This document shows positions 43,873 to 54,975 of a DNA stretch of 64,000 bases, piece by piece. The notes beneath the pieces are model-generated. The model made no database searches. It worked only from the letters and a program-made list of their open reading frames with translations, and was not told where the DNA came from. Made by a program: the position numbers and the translations under genes. Every line of letters starts with the position of its first letter. Within the stretch, counting starts at the first letter, position 1. This DNA comes from Dendrophyllia cribrosa. Its lineage: Eukaryota > Cnidaria > Anthozoa > Scleractinia > Dendrophylliidae. The DNA is taken from positions 32,205,536-32,269,535 of the forward strand of contig JAJLRJ010000005.1 of assembly GCA_024195265.1 (NCBI GenBank), given 5' to 3'.

Positions 43873-43989
43873 CAATATTCAATAAAACCAAATTATATTC
43901 AATAAAACAAATTGATATTCAATAAACCAAACTTATATTCAATAAACCAAATTTACATTCAATAAAACCAAATTTATATTCAATAAATG
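43873..43989 (+). repeat. 20-bp minisatellite, left part
   Basis: Five to six units of the form ATATTCAATAAAACCAAATT occur in tandem with small changes. The array is interrupted by the Penelope-like element and resumes at 47273. Confidence 0.9.
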
Positions 43990-44040
43990 AATGGGGTTAG
44001 TTTCTAGAGAAACTGTGGTGCTGCGTCGGTGGGGGGATGA

Positions 44041-44668
44041 AACACGAGAATTTAGTTTTATCGACTGAGTCGATAAGGTAAATTGACCACCGTAAAAAGA
44101 TTCAAATAGCTGACGTTTCGAGCGCTAGCCCTTCGTCGGAGCGAATCAAGGAATTGTGGGTAGTGTGTGGTTTTATATAGTAAGCGGTGGAGCTACGCTA
44201 TTGGTGGAAATTTGGTGACGTGAAAAACAAATGTAGATTAGTTGAATGAAAAGCGTTCGTTGATTCCGTGGGGTTTGAGAGTGCCGATTTGAAAGATGAT
44301 TTTTTGTTCTAGGTTTTTACGGCTTTCTGTGTTACCCTGGTGTAGGGAAAGGCCGCAGATTGTCATGTGTTGTTTAGAATGGTTAGTAAGATTAAAATGG
44401 CGCGCGACTGGTTTGGATGCGTCTTTGTCATTTTTTTCAACGTCTCTGAGATGTTCACGAAAACGGTCGCCCAGTCTCCTCCCTGTTTCGCCAATGTATA
44501 TCTTTTTGCAAAAAGTACATGTAATGCAGTAGATAACATTTACGGAGGTGCATGTAAAACGATCAGTGATTTTAATAGATCGTTTGGGTCCTGTTATTTT
44601 GTCCGCGTTGTGAATGAAAGGACAAGTGTTACATCGTGTGCGTGTGCATTTGAAAGTTCCCGGTACAT
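44041..44668 (-). repeat. Inverted 5' copy of the Penelope-like 3' end
   Basis: This is the reverse complement of 46645-47272. It contains a 156-codon minus frame (44708-44238) with the whole GIY-YIG endonuclease domain. The inverted copy ends in the middle of the CCHH finger coding text. Its last bases, CAT, join to G of the unique part and make an ATG for the main ORF. Confidence 0.95.
44110..44140 (-). ncRNA. Hammerhead-like core in the inverted end
   Basis: On the minus strand: CCGACGA, A, stem GGGC/GCTC with a TAGC loop, then GAAAC and GTC. It is the hammerhead layout with one change in the first box (T to C). The same sequence is on the plus strand at 47171-47203. Activity is unproven. 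Confidence 0.4.
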
Positions 44669-47075
44669 GTGCCTTAAACGTAACAATCTCGAAAAGGAAA
44701 TTATCCAATACCGTTCCGAACTTTCCAAAATTTGTCCAGCTGTCTTAGTACAATCAATTCGCGCTAAAATTCAAGAACTCAATGCTAAACTGTTCAACAG
44801 CCTTAACCAAATCAAGACCCAAAAACTTGAACAGTTAATAGGTCCTCAATTATCCGGCGACCATTCATTCGATAGTCACAATGGCGTCGTTACCATTCCG
44901 GAAAATTTGCCGCTTTCTAACCCAGAGAGGTCCGTTCTTAGTAAAGGTTTAAACTTTGTTCCTATAGCGAAACAAACCGACGAATTTTCAGTCAAACAAG
45001 ATGTTGAAAAATTCCTTCGCCGCGTGCAATTAAGAGCTTTTTTCCACGACAAAGAAGACAATTCTAACACCTCGGAAAAAGATGTTTTTGAAACACTCAA
45101 CGTTCGCAAATCAAAATGGACTCCCCCAGAGGGCCAGTTTTCTTCTCTAGATTTTTTCGTCAAAAAATGTCGTCACGATGTCCAAAAACTTAAATTTAAC
45201 CGCCACACCAAAATTTCCAACCTTTCAACAGGAGAATGGGCAGCGCTCAAAAGTCTTAGCAAACGACGCGACATTGTTATCAAAGCGGCCGACAAAGGCG
45301 GGGCGGTAGTTGTTTGGCGGACCGACCTTTACCGACAAGAGGCTTTTCGGCAACTTTCTGACACCGCTTTCTATGCCAAAGTTGATAAAGATCTCACTTC
45401 TACCAACCAAAAAATTGTCAAAGAAACTATCCAAGACCTCATTACTAAACAACAATTACCAGTTACCGCCAACAATCTCATCATCACTACTCCTAGAACC
45501 TCACGCGTTTATTTCAAACCTAAAATTCATAAACCAAACAATCCGGGCCGACCCATTGTTTCCGCTTGTAGCTGTCCTACCGAACTAATTTCTAGCTATT
45601 TAGACAAAATCATGGCCCCCATTGTCAAATCACTACCCTCGTACATTAAGGACACCAATCACGCACTCGAAATTTTCCGGGATTTCAGTTTTGCCAGCGA
45701 AAACAAATTAATTTTCACTATGGACATTACCTCTTTATATACCGTCATCCCCAATGACGAAGGACTTCAAGCACTAAAATATTTTTTCGACCAGCGCTCC
45801 ATTCAAAACCCAAGCTCAGAAACACTGCTCCGCTTAGCCGAATTAGTTTTGACACTTAACTGTTTTTCATTTTCCCAAAACTACTACAAACAAGTAAATG
45901 GAGTCGCCATGGGCACCAAAATGGGACCAAGCTACGCTAACCTTTTTGTAGGCCACATCGAAGACAAATTTTTTAATCAGTACCACGGAACCAAACCCGA
46001 ACTCTACGGCCGTTACATCGATGATTGCATTGGCGCTACCTCTTCCAGTAAAGAGGAACTTAATCAATTCATAACTTCTGTCAATACTTTTCATCCAGCT
46101 CTAAAATATACCTGGGAAATTTCCGAAACCTCAGTCGCTTTTCTTGACATTAATATTTCAATCAACGGTAACAGTTTATCCACAAGTGTGCACTACAAAC
46201 CTACAGATTCCCACAGTTATCTGTTACATTCATCCTCACATCCATCGCACGTTAAAAACGCCATTCCGTATTCTCAATTTCTCAGACTTCGACGTCTATG
46301 TAGTGATGACTCTGATTTTTCCAACAAATCAGAAGAAATGTGCCAGTTTTTCAAGAAACGTGGGTACCCTGACTCTGTTGTTAATACGGGCCAACAACGT
46401 GCACAACAGATCGACAGACAGTCAGCACTACAAACGCCACAGAAGGAAGAGAACGAGAGAATTCCATTCACCCTCACTTTCCACCCACACAACAACACAG
46501 TCAAAAGCATCATTTTAAAAAATTTCAAATTAATCCAAAACGACCCCGAAACTGGCAGAATTTTTTCACAACCCCCACTAATTTCATTCAAACGTGACAA
46601 AAACATAGGCAACTTTCTAGTTACGAGCGCACTGAAATCTGACGATGTACCGGGAACTTTCAAATGCACACGCACACGATGTAACACTTGTCCTTTCATT
46701 CACAACGCGGACAAAATAACAGGACCCAAACGATCTATTAAAATCACTGATCGTTTTACATGCACCTCCGTAAATGTTATCTACTGCATTACATGTACTT
46801 TTTGCAAAAAGATATACATTGGCGAAACAGGGAGGAGACTGGGCGACCGTTTTCGTGAACATCTCAGAGACGTTGAAAAAAATGACAAAGACGCATCCAA
46901 ACCAGTCGCGCGCCATTTTAATCTTACTAACCATTCTAAACAACACATGACAATCTGCGGCCTTTCCCTACACCAGGGTAACACAGAAAGCCGTAAAAAC
47001 CTAGAACAAAAAATCATCTTTCAAATCGGCACTCTCAAACCCCACGGAATCAACGAACGCTTTTCATTCAACTAA
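44667..47075 (+). CDS. Penelope-like reverse transcriptase with GIY-YIG endonuclease, 802 codons
   Basis: The enzyme would copy its own RNA at a nick made by its endonuclease. N-terminal text is coiled-coil (residues 5-60). RT motifs are DKGGAVVVW, PKIHKPNNPGRPIVS, TMDITSLYT with catalytic Asp353, GVAMGTKMGPSYANLF, and YIDD at 450-453. The thumb region follows. A Cys/His finger (CTRTRCNTCPFIH, near 664-680) links to the GIY-YIG domain (VIYC near 704, IYIGETGRRL, then SKPVARHFN). No stop or frameshift occurs. The open frame extends upstream to 44367, but that part is antisense to the inverted end. The first sensible Met is at 44667, formed at the junction. Native starts may lie further 5' in full-length relatives, so a slight 5' truncation is possible. 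Confidence 0.93.
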   Translation: MCLKRNNLEKEIIQYRSELSKICPAVLVQSIRAKIQELNAKLFNSLNQIKTQKLEQLIGPQLSGDHSFDSHNGVVTIPENLPLSNPERSVLSKGLNFVPIAKQTDEFSVKQDVEKFLRRVQLRAFFHDKEDNSNTSEKDVFETLNVRKSKWTPPEGQFSSLDFFVKKCRHDVQKLKFNRHTKISNLSTGEWAALKSLSKRRDIVIKAADKGGAVVVWRTDLYRQEAFRQLSDTAFYAKVDKDLTSTNQKIVKETIQDLITKQQLPVTANNLIITTPRTSRVYFKPKIHKPNNPGRPIVSACSCPTELISSYLDKIMAPIVKSLPSYIKDTNHALEIFRDFSFASENKLIFTMDITSLYTVIPNDEGLQALKYFFDQRSIQNPSSETLLRLAELVLTLNCFSFSQNYYKQVNGVAMGTKMGPSYANLFVGHIEDKFFNQYHGTKPELYGRYIDDCIGATSSSKEELNQFITSVNTFHPALKYTWEISETSVAFLDINISINGNSLSTSVHYKPTDSHSYLLHSSSHPSHVKNAIPYSQFLRLRRLCSDDSDFSNKSEEMCQFFKKRGYPDSVVNTGQQRAQQIDRQSALQTPQKEENERIPFTLTFHPHNNTVKSIILKNFKLIQNDPETGRIFSQPPLISFKRDKNIGNFLVTSALKSDDVPGTFKCTRTRCNTCPFIHNADKITGPKRSIKITDRFTCTSVNVIYCITCTFCKKIYIGETGRRLGDRFREHLRDVEKNDKDASKPVARHFNLTNHSKQHMTICGLSLHQGNTESRKNLEQKIIFQIGTLKPHGINERFSFN

Positions 47076-47272
47076 TCTACATTTGTTTTTCACGTCACCA
47101 AATTTCCACCAATAGCGTAGCTCCACCGCTTACTATATAAAACCACACACTACCCACAATTCCTTGATTCGCTCCGACGAAGGGCTAGCGCTCGAAACGT
47201 CAGCTATTTGAATCTTTTTACGGTGGTCAATTTACCTTATCGACTCAGTCGATAAAACTAAATTCTCGTGTT
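46645..47272 (+). repeat. 3' end of the Penelope-like element, inverted partner
   Basis: The partner of 44041-44668. It covers the GIY-YIG coding region, the stop at 47073-47075 and about 200 bp of 3' non-coding sequence with the hammerhead-like core at 47171-47203. Confidence 0.95.
47171..47203 (+). ncRNA. Hammerhead-like core in the 3' end
   Basis: CTCCGACGAAGGGC, loop, GCTCGAAACGTC: the same layout as the copy in the inverted end. It lies just after the ORF, where published Penelope-like hammerheads occur. Confidence 0.4.
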
Positions 47273-47410
47273 ATATTCAATAAAACGAATTTGTATTCAA
47301 TACAACCAATTTATATTCAATAAAACCAATTTGTATTCAATACAACCAATTTATATTCAATACAACCAATTTGCATTCAATGCAACCAAAACCAATTTAT
47401 ATTCAATAAT
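47273..47410 (+). repeat. 20-bp minisatellite, right part
   Basis: About seven units. Several alternate between ATATTCAATAAAACCAATTT and GTATTCAATACAACCAATTT, a 40-bp higher-order period that is not seen in the left part. Confidence 0.9.
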
Positions 47411-47419
47411 TTCTGCCGT

Positions 47420-48680
47420 CCAATGCAGTCAGTGGAGTTTTTCCGCTTGTTTAACCATGTGGTATTAACCAACATGGCCAGCCAGCCTCCAATGCTGAAT
47501 GAAAAAGAAGAAGCAATGGAAAGAGGAATTAGAAGAGGGATTGCTGTCATCAGGAGTGATAGTGATGGTAGGCAAGAATTTTTCACTTCGCTTTATCTTT
47601 TGACACTAAATTTATGTTACCCAAGTTTGCACCAGATTGAGATATTCTTATCCATGTTGGGCAGGTTTGACAGTCCCGTATTCCACAACCAGCACAAGCC
47701 ACAGTACTTCATTTGCAACTGGAATCGCCGGTGTTGTGGGATGAGCTCATGATCTACTTTGGGCTAATGCCTTGACGGTAAGAGATGCTGTACATGGTTT
47801 GCTATCACAGCAGCCAAAACGTAGAAGACTTGGCCATCAGTATGCTAAGCCAATTGCAAAGCTAAAACAACCAGAATTGAAAACTAGAGAAGTAGTTGTG
47901 ATCGACTATGTAGATCCAATGGACTTTGTGGATGAGGATGGGAAGAATCCAATCGCTATTCCTAACTATGCTTTGGAAAAGATGACATCTCGGCTTGTTT
48001 ACCAGAACAGTAGATCCGATGACCAATGACAAAGAAGAAGTTATAAGGTCCAAATTAGTGGAAGCTTTCAGCTCTAGAATAAGCGGTATCGAAACGTCAG
48101 ATTTCTCTTTTGTTTAAAATTCAAGGAAAATTGTTTCTACTCCAGCCTGCATGGAGGGGCACAAGTTGGACTTTCCCCAAATAAAAGCAACCATAGGTCA
48201 GGGGAAATTGTATGTCCAGTTGGAAAAAAAAACAGGCAGCCATAGGACCACCATCTCAGATAGCAACATCTACATGCACCGGTTCATCTGCATGCACAAG
48301 TTCTGTTTCAGTTTCCCCAGAGGCATCTACCACCTCACAGGTACCTGTAAATATGTCAACCCTACAAGCTGGCTGCAGTTCAGGAACCTCAGGAAGCAAC
48401 TTACCAAGACCAGGATCAAGTCAGCAGTCATCACTTGTTGTTGATGATGATGACAAGGACATTCACACCCTAAGTGCAATTTTCCTGAATTATAATGCCT
48501 CCTATTTGGCCGGGGTCAGGAAAAATCATATAACACTTCAAGATTCAATTGATGAAATCCTTGAGATGGGGATACCATTGGCCTTGGAGGTAGGCAATTA
48601 TATCGAAAGTTCAAAATCACCCCCACCCCTCCCCCATCTGGGGCAAAAAGTTGTTCAAATGACCCATATGAGATGATAAA
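47420..48680 (+). other. Possible decayed multi-exon gene, family unknown
   Basis: Three short frames on one strand look like exons. 47472-47566 has a helical Glu/Arg-rich text ending at GATG|GTAGGC, a fair donor. 47772-48029 (85 codons) has VVVIDYVDPMDFVDEDGKN. 48212-48676 has a Ser/Thr-rich linker, then DDDDKDIHTLSAIFLNYNA followed by ITLQDSIDEILEMG, which resembles a CUE-like ubiquitin-binding fold. The order is reminiscent of unnamed coral proteins with CUE-like and HECT domains (memory), but no HECT domain is present. Frames between exons do not join cleanly. Confidence 0.25.
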
Positions 48681-50439
48681 CTGCCTCTACCCTGGGACAT
48701 ATTCTTACAATAGTTGTGACACTGTAGAAAATTAGGTGGATTTCAATTAATGATATTATGGGTCACAATTAACGATGCTAACACACAGATGTCCCTACCC
48801 GATTTTTCTTCAGGGGAGTGGGCGGTTGTACACAGGCTAGACCAACAAGGAGTGAATTAGTAAATAAATTTGGTGTCAGACAGGCACCTTTCTATCATTT
48901 CTATTTTTTGGGACCAAGTGTTAGGTATAGTATGTTGATGTTGATGGGGCACACTAAACATGGCCAAAACAGTTGTGGCTGCCAGTGTGCCATGACTGTT
49001 AACACTCTTTGTGCCTTAATTTGTGGTACCATTATTGTGGCTCCATCTTAGCCATCAGTGCATTTTGTGTTACTTTACTTACTAGTTAACCAATAGTGTG
49101 TGAATTTTAACTGACTGAATGGTTATTATATCTGATTAGTCTAATGGGACACAACAACAAAACTGACTGAATTGTTTTATAGTTTTTACAAAACCCTCAT
49201 CTAATAATAAAAATAAGACTGAAATGTTATGTCATTCTATACACAATGACGACAATGAGAACTATTGTCTTTAAGTGTTAGCTTTAAGATAGCAATTAGT
49301 GGAGACACTGTAATACATTAAGTATTCTTATTTATATACACCATGGTGATGCAAAACTTGTAAATCCTGCTGGCGGAATTATGAATGAAGGGCGTCCTGG
49401 ATTTCCAGTAAGATTTCTTTCCCATCTTCCAAAATCTGGTAAACTTACGGTATTGCGGCGCATCCCAATACATGCATCAAGAGTAGGGACCCGTACATTA
49501 TTCGGGAATTTCTTTTCAAATAATAGGGCCGTGTTTTTGAAAAAGAATAATAAGATTAAATTTGAAATGACGTCATCGTAACTTCCTGATATGTCACGTG
49601 TTCAGAAAAAACGTGTTTTGCCGGTTAGCCGCCATTTTGATAATTACCCAAAAGACCCTGGGATCGAGGTTTGCCATGCATTGTGAACAAAAGGGCTGCA
49701 ACAAGTACGAGTGAATTGAATAGCTCTTTTGAGTCTTCTTCAAGTAATGAGCAAAATTTAAGGTGGCTCTACTTTAACAGGTTACACTGTTACTATGGTA
49801 ACCTATTACATCATAAAAGAGACCACAACTTGTTCACCAATGATTGGGCATTTGTTTGATACCATTATTGAAGCATCAACTGATAAAGAATTATAGTATT
49901 GATCCATCAAAGTATAGGTGATGGAAAATTCTGGGAACTGTTGTGAGCCACCTTAAGAGGTAAGAGTGTATATTTTATTTGTTTTTGCCTTCTGAGAGGG
50001 CCCTTGAGTGTGCAAATTTTTCAATTCCATTTACATTCATTATAGGTCTAACACTACTCTTACACACTTTGCAAACTTACTGCAGAAACAATTTTTTCTT
50101 CTTCAGATGGGATTTGGACACCGTAATTGTGTTTTTGTTGGATGCCCAAACAGTAGGAAAGGGCTAAACAAAGGGACAAAATCCCAATGTGAGCTTCATG
50201 ATTGTATTAATGGCACGTAAAATTGTCATTGCAAACCTCCATTCCAACTTTTTCTCTTCCCTGCGGAACGCAAGATAAAGAGGGAAGGAAGCTGTGGAAG
50301 GAAAATTCTGGGAACCTAGAAGATCTTCAAGAGTTTGTTTGACATATAATCGATTGCACCAAGATTTTTATCGAGACACCAAGCATACTATAATTATATC
50401 ATGATTAAAACTATAGATTATAAGCTAATTTGAAAAAGT
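48681..50439. other. Intergenic, no gene recognised
   Basis: Only short chance frames (60-77 codons) are present. 49.56-49.63 kb has TGACGTCA and CACGTG sites close together, of unknown meaning. Confidence 0.35.
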
Positions 50440-51282
50440 GTGTTTTAAGAGCTGACTTAAAATGATCAAAATTGTCCTCTGCTCTGAGTTGGTTCGGTAA
50501 AAAGTTCCACAGGCTGGTGCGGCCACGATGAAAGTTCTGTCTCCTATTGTCTTCCGTGTTCTTATGGCTGGTGCCGCAAGTAGATGTTCATTGTTGTATC
50601 TTAAATTATATTTTGATCGTACTTTAAGACTATTAATTCGCTAATGTAGGGAGGGGCATGACCATGTAAGGCCTTAGAAGTGATTATGACAACTTTGAAC
50701 ATAATACGAAACTTGACTGGCAACCAATGTAACTTGTACATAATGGGAAAAATATGGCAAAAGCGTGGTGTATTTGAAATTAACCTAGCAGCTGCATTTT
50801 GCACCCATTGCAACTTATTAATGTGCATGCCTGGCAAGCCATAGAGCAGACTATTGCAATAATCAAGACACCCAATAACTGAAGCTAGAATTAATGCCTG
50901 TGCAGATTGATAGGTGAGATACTTTCTAATGCGCCTGATATTATGCAAAGAGTAAAAGGCTAAATTACACGTTCTTGTAATGTGAACATTAAAATCAATT
51001 TCGCATCAAACCAGACTCCGAGATTCCTCGCCTCGTTAACGGTACCAACGCTTGTGTTACCAATAGACAAACTATCTAGGCTAACTTTACTTAGTTGCTG
51101 GCGAGTTCCGATTAGCATGACCTCGGTTTTGTTCTCGTTCAACTTCAACTTGTCGACCAGCATCCATGCCCTTACAGCTCTCATGCATTGTTCCACTGCA
51201 AGTGATGCCTCTGCTTCACTTAGGGAGCCATCTGGCTTAAATGATAAATTTGCAAGGTATTCTGCAATTGCTCCAGGGGTGC
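50440..51282 (-). pseudogene. CR1/L2-like LINE reverse transcriptase, C-terminal part
   Basis: Read on the minus strand, the text goes AVEQCMRAVRAWMLVDKLKL, NENKTEVMLIGTR and EARNLGVWFDAKL. After a shift near 50955 it goes HNIRRIRKYLTYQSAQALI, LDYCNSLLYGLPGM, KLQWVQNAAARLI and YKLHWLPVKFRIMFK, then a final APAIRTRKTIGDRTF. This is the conserved post-RT and thumb region of CR1/L2-type LINEs. The endonuclease and RT palm are absent (5' truncation, as is usual for LINEs). The 3' tail ends near 50440. Confidence 0.8.
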
Positions 51283-53554
51283 CAGCAAGAGGGGATTACG
51301 TCGGGGGAATAAGTCGACCTGAATATGTCGAGGGGGGGGGGAATATGCTGAGGGGAATATATTCCATTGTTTCGCTATTGTTATCAGCTATTGTGTCAGC
51401 CCCGCACTCCCCTGTAACAATCAAAGCCGCCATCAGGTTTTCAGACCGTTAACAATTGTCTGGGGCTATTGAATATATTCACCCGAAAAGAACAAAGAAA
51501 ACCGAGCCAACTGAAAAATAAGGGCGGCCATTTTACTCATCACTTGCATTTTTTCTTGCCTTGCAGGACTCGAAAAAATTCTATGTAACTTGAAAAATAT
51601 CCACACGTATTATCTGTTAAACCATCAAATAAGGTGTATATGTTCTGTATATTTAATATTGGCTTTTAACCACAACCACATGAGTGGTCGGGCATTTATT
51701 TGATGATATTTTTGGTGACATTTCATGATGCTTTATGTAAGGTATGTTGCAAGCAAGCAACAATGTTGCAAGCGACATTGCAAGCAACAATGTTGTGACA
51801 CCATACAAAATCGACATGGATTTTTTGGCATGGCTTGCACTTACATACACATTTTATATTATAGTAAATTGATACTTGCCTTGCTCCTGTTTCATTTTCC
51901 GGCAGATGAACATCAAGGCATGAGGCTACCTCTGATGATCCTCACTTTGCTGTCATCTCAGACCATAGATACAGCTGTACACATATATCCCTGGTTTTCA
52001 ACGCAGTTATGGGCCTCGAAGTTGAGGTCCACAACTGGTGGGAGTAAAACACTGTCATTGTCACGGTGGTGTAGATTGGCGTCTCAAGATTTTGTTGGAT
52101 TTCAAACGTAACCATGTCGACGGCATTCAAGGTACGTGGCTGGATTCCACGATTGACTTGTTTCCTCCTCAACCAGCTGTGGATAGCGGCTTCCTTATCT
52201 CCTCCTTTGCTTTTAAAACCCATTTCTGCCTCCTCTTGGTGGGTCAAGAATTCAATTGTAATGGTGGCAATTTTCTCCTCGTCTGATTCTGATTTGATGC
52301 GAATGTGCAGTTAGTCACACTTGGCACATTTAAAATAGATGAAAACATTTTTTGTTAAAAATTTAAAACAAGTGTTCATATCAAGCCGACCTTTTTAAAC
52401 CATTAATTTTTTTATTTAAATCAATCATTTCATAATAAGATAATACTTACTATTATTGTCTCAGGCAGGTAAATATCTTATTAGCGGGAAGGCCCTACTG
52501 TCTCTTCCGAAATTTCTTTTTGAGCTATTGTATGTACAGTAGTTTGGTGCTTACGAGGCTGTGACTCTTGGAATCATTTTGGCTAAAATAAATTCAGCTT
52601 CTCTTGCACTTTTGCCAGCTTGATCGTTTTGACTTTTTGTTAGTTAAAAAAAACGTTGACACTGAATTTCGTAATAACACTGTCAAAGTAGCTATGCATC
52701 CAGTCTACTTTGACAATTTTATGACTCAATTCATTGTTAAAAGAGGATCATCACATAAAACCTGTCAGGGCCACAACCATTTAAGTAATTGAAGACCTTA
52801 CCTTCTGTTTAACCTCCTCTTTTATTTTTTTGGGCCGGTTATGGTGCCTTCCCCATGCATCCTTTGCGTCATCTTTTTCTCGCACCACCCTAACTTTTCC
52901 TTCAGTTATCCCATGTATGGAGGTGAAAGCCCTTAAGGAAACCTACCGGTATGTAAAAAAGTTATAATAATATTATTGTTTACAATCATCAGCCATTGAA
53001 AATGCTTTAAGGTTCACTTGTCACTCACACTTTTTAGTTAAGTGCTTTTCCAATAGTGATCAAATGATATATCTGTATTATTCTTGTATGATTGTGCTAC
53101 AGAGCAGAGATTCTGTAACTGTTGCTCAATCTGTTGCCAGCAGACTAATCTTTACCTTTTAATTAAAAGGTTTAATTTTTATTTATCTGAAAGTCAGCCC
53201 TTTGTTACTACTTGCCTGGAGTTGACTGGAAATCACCAATGCCAGCCATATTTTTTTTAATCTGCTTTTCGCTTGCTGGCTGTAAAAACATATTTATTAA
53301 CAGTAAGACTAGGCATAAATATGGTGAAAGTGCTAAAAACAAAAAGCTACAGCAAGACAGCAAAAAGTTGAGAAGTTACAATGTAGCTCTTTTCCTCTCC
53401 GCACATTGGCACTTAATTTTTAAATTTTTGACCCCAGGGTTCATTTTCCTGGCAAGTCGCAAGTTTTTTGGTGTGTTATATTTAGTTTTTGTCTATATTA
53501 TATTAAAAAAAACTGCGACAAAACATTTCTTAAAAACATAAAATTTTAAAAAAG
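51283..53554. other. Intergenic; one unrecognised minus frame
   Basis: A G-rich stretch with GGGGGAATA repeats lies at 51,290-51,350. A minus frame at about 52316-51942 has IATITIEFLTHQEEAEMGF and SWLRRKQVNRGIQPRTLNA, unknown. The other frames look like chance. Confidence 0.3.
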
Positions 53555-53560
53555 CTAAAA

Positions 53561-53601
53561 AGCTGACGACGTTTCAATGTTAACGTAACATCATTATCAA
53601 G
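53561..53601 (-). repeat. Penelope-like terminal motif
   Basis: On the minus strand: TTGATAATG, a perfect stem ATGTTA/TAACAT with a short loop, then TGAAACGTCGTCAGC. The layout is like the hammerhead segments above but the first box is degenerate. It probably marks a decayed Penelope-like 3' end. No ORF is next to it. Confidence 0.4.
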
Positions 53602-54364
53602 TCGAAAAAATGTATAAAAACTAGGTTGTATAAATACTAAGACGAACAATACATGATGAAAATAATTGCGAAAATTACAAGTTAAACAAAAATTAACTAA
53701 CAAAAAACTAACACATTAAAACAACCTACAAGCATAAAAAATGAATCAAAGGCTACCTTGAGCCAACCTGTGGATAAGAAATGCTAACCCATAACACAAT
53801 ATCGTGGTAAGCTTGTTTTTATACTGACACAGCGAAAAATTGAAAAAGATCGATTTTAATGGTCCATTAAAGGACTCCAAATACAAACATCAGAGCAGCA
53901 TGTTCAACATGTCCCCTTTTTCGGCAATCAACTATTCCTTTGCCACGAAAGCCTTATGCTCAGGTTAGCAGATTTACCAAGAAAAGTTTACAGCTGATGG
54001 AAGGAGCAAGCGAGTGAAACTGTCCTTGTTAGCAATAACCTGTTCATTACGCTTTGCGTATTCACGGGTTAACAAGAAAATAATGAAATTAAACAATAGC
54101 TAACTACAGAACAACAGTGATGAAAAATGAAAAACAATTTATTTATTTTTTATTTATTTATTTTACATTTGCCACATAGAGTAAATATTACAAAAAGAAA
54201 AAGAAAAAAGAATATTACTAAAATTGCAAATTTACAAAGCAGGAAGAGCTACAAAAATAGTTCAAAATTAAATGTAATATTAAGTGACTTAACTTTGATA
54301 GGTAGAGTGGCAAGGAAGCCCAATGGAAGCTAAAAAGCTTGTAGAAAATGGGCTCCTCATATTT
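53602..54364. other. AT-rich intergenic
   Basis: It includes a TTTATTTA-rich stretch at 54,135-54,175. No gene was seen. Confidence 0.4.
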
Positions 54365-54526
54365 AATAGGCCTTTATCACACGGCGGCCATGTTGACTCC
54401 CCGGCAAATAAAATGCATTGTTTTTGCCCGTCCAGCCTCGCAGTGAAAAAGTTGAAAACGAGGTTGAGCGGGCAAAAATCTTGTTTTTATACAAAATGGC
54501 GGGGCGTGATAATATAAAGGCCTATT
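54365..54526. mobile_element. 162-bp hairpin MITE
   Basis: Ends AATAGGCCTTTAT are inverted, followed on both sides by CACG and CGGCCAT-like text. Inside, TTTTTGCCCG and CGGGCAAAAA plus GCCTCG/CGAGGTT form a second inverted pair. No coding capacity. Confidence 0.7.
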
Positions 54527-54832
54527 ATGCCAAGAAGAAAAATTAATGTACAAAACTGCTTTAGTAGTGGTCAGCATGTTTTATATATATTTTTTAATAT
54601 CTTAATATTGTAAAAATAGTCTCTAAAATTGTTTTTCAGATTTAGATGTTGCTTTTTATCTTATGAATATGCAAAGGGTTGAATGAGAGTATACAGGGAC
54701 AGTTTCACTCACTCACTCCCTCCTTCAATGGGCTGTAAATTTTGATTGTAATTTTTCAATGTATTACGTATTCCACAAGTCTTGTTTCAGACAATGCATA
54801 TTTATGTCACACTAAAATGTTTTCATCATTTT

Positions 54833-54975
54833 ATTAACTGGCTCGTTGCTCTGCGACGAGTCAGTTCTTAAAATACCCTCGTTTTTTTCTGTCATGTCAC
54901 CTGCCCCGGGAATCGATTTTGCTGCGGCCAACACCGTACCTAGTTTACTTCCGGTTTTCAGAAATCAGTGATGTC
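54833..54975 (+). repeat. Direct repeat with hairpin, copy 1
   Basis: It begins TTAACTGGCTCGTTGCTC followed by TGCGACGAG and continues to TTACTTCCGGTTTTCAG. It matches 56102-56272. The start can fold through CTCGTCGC/GCGACGAG (perfect in copy 2). Confidence 0.85.

Larger units (their letters stand above)
43990..47272 (+). mobile_element. Penelope-like element (EN+), apparently recent and full in its ORF
   Basis: The element has a 5' end with GTTTCTAGAGAAAC, an inverted copy of its own 3' end (44041-44668), a single large ORF and the 3' end itself (46645-47272). The inverted copies are both 628 bp and I found no difference in the parts compared by eye. The predicted C-terminal 144 residues are the same in both. 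Both ends carry a hammerhead-like segment. It interrupts a minisatellite. Inverted or tandem terminal duplications are a known feature of Penelope-like elements. Confidence 0.9.

Noticed and set aside
44367..44666. N-terminal 100 codons of the long open frame at the Penelope-like element
   Set aside because: This stretch is the antisense of the inverted 3' end that encodes GIY-YIG on the other strand, so it is open by chance.
43873..47410. CRISPR-like array
   Set aside because: The 20-bp units are directly tandem without unique spacers, and the DNA is eukaryotic.
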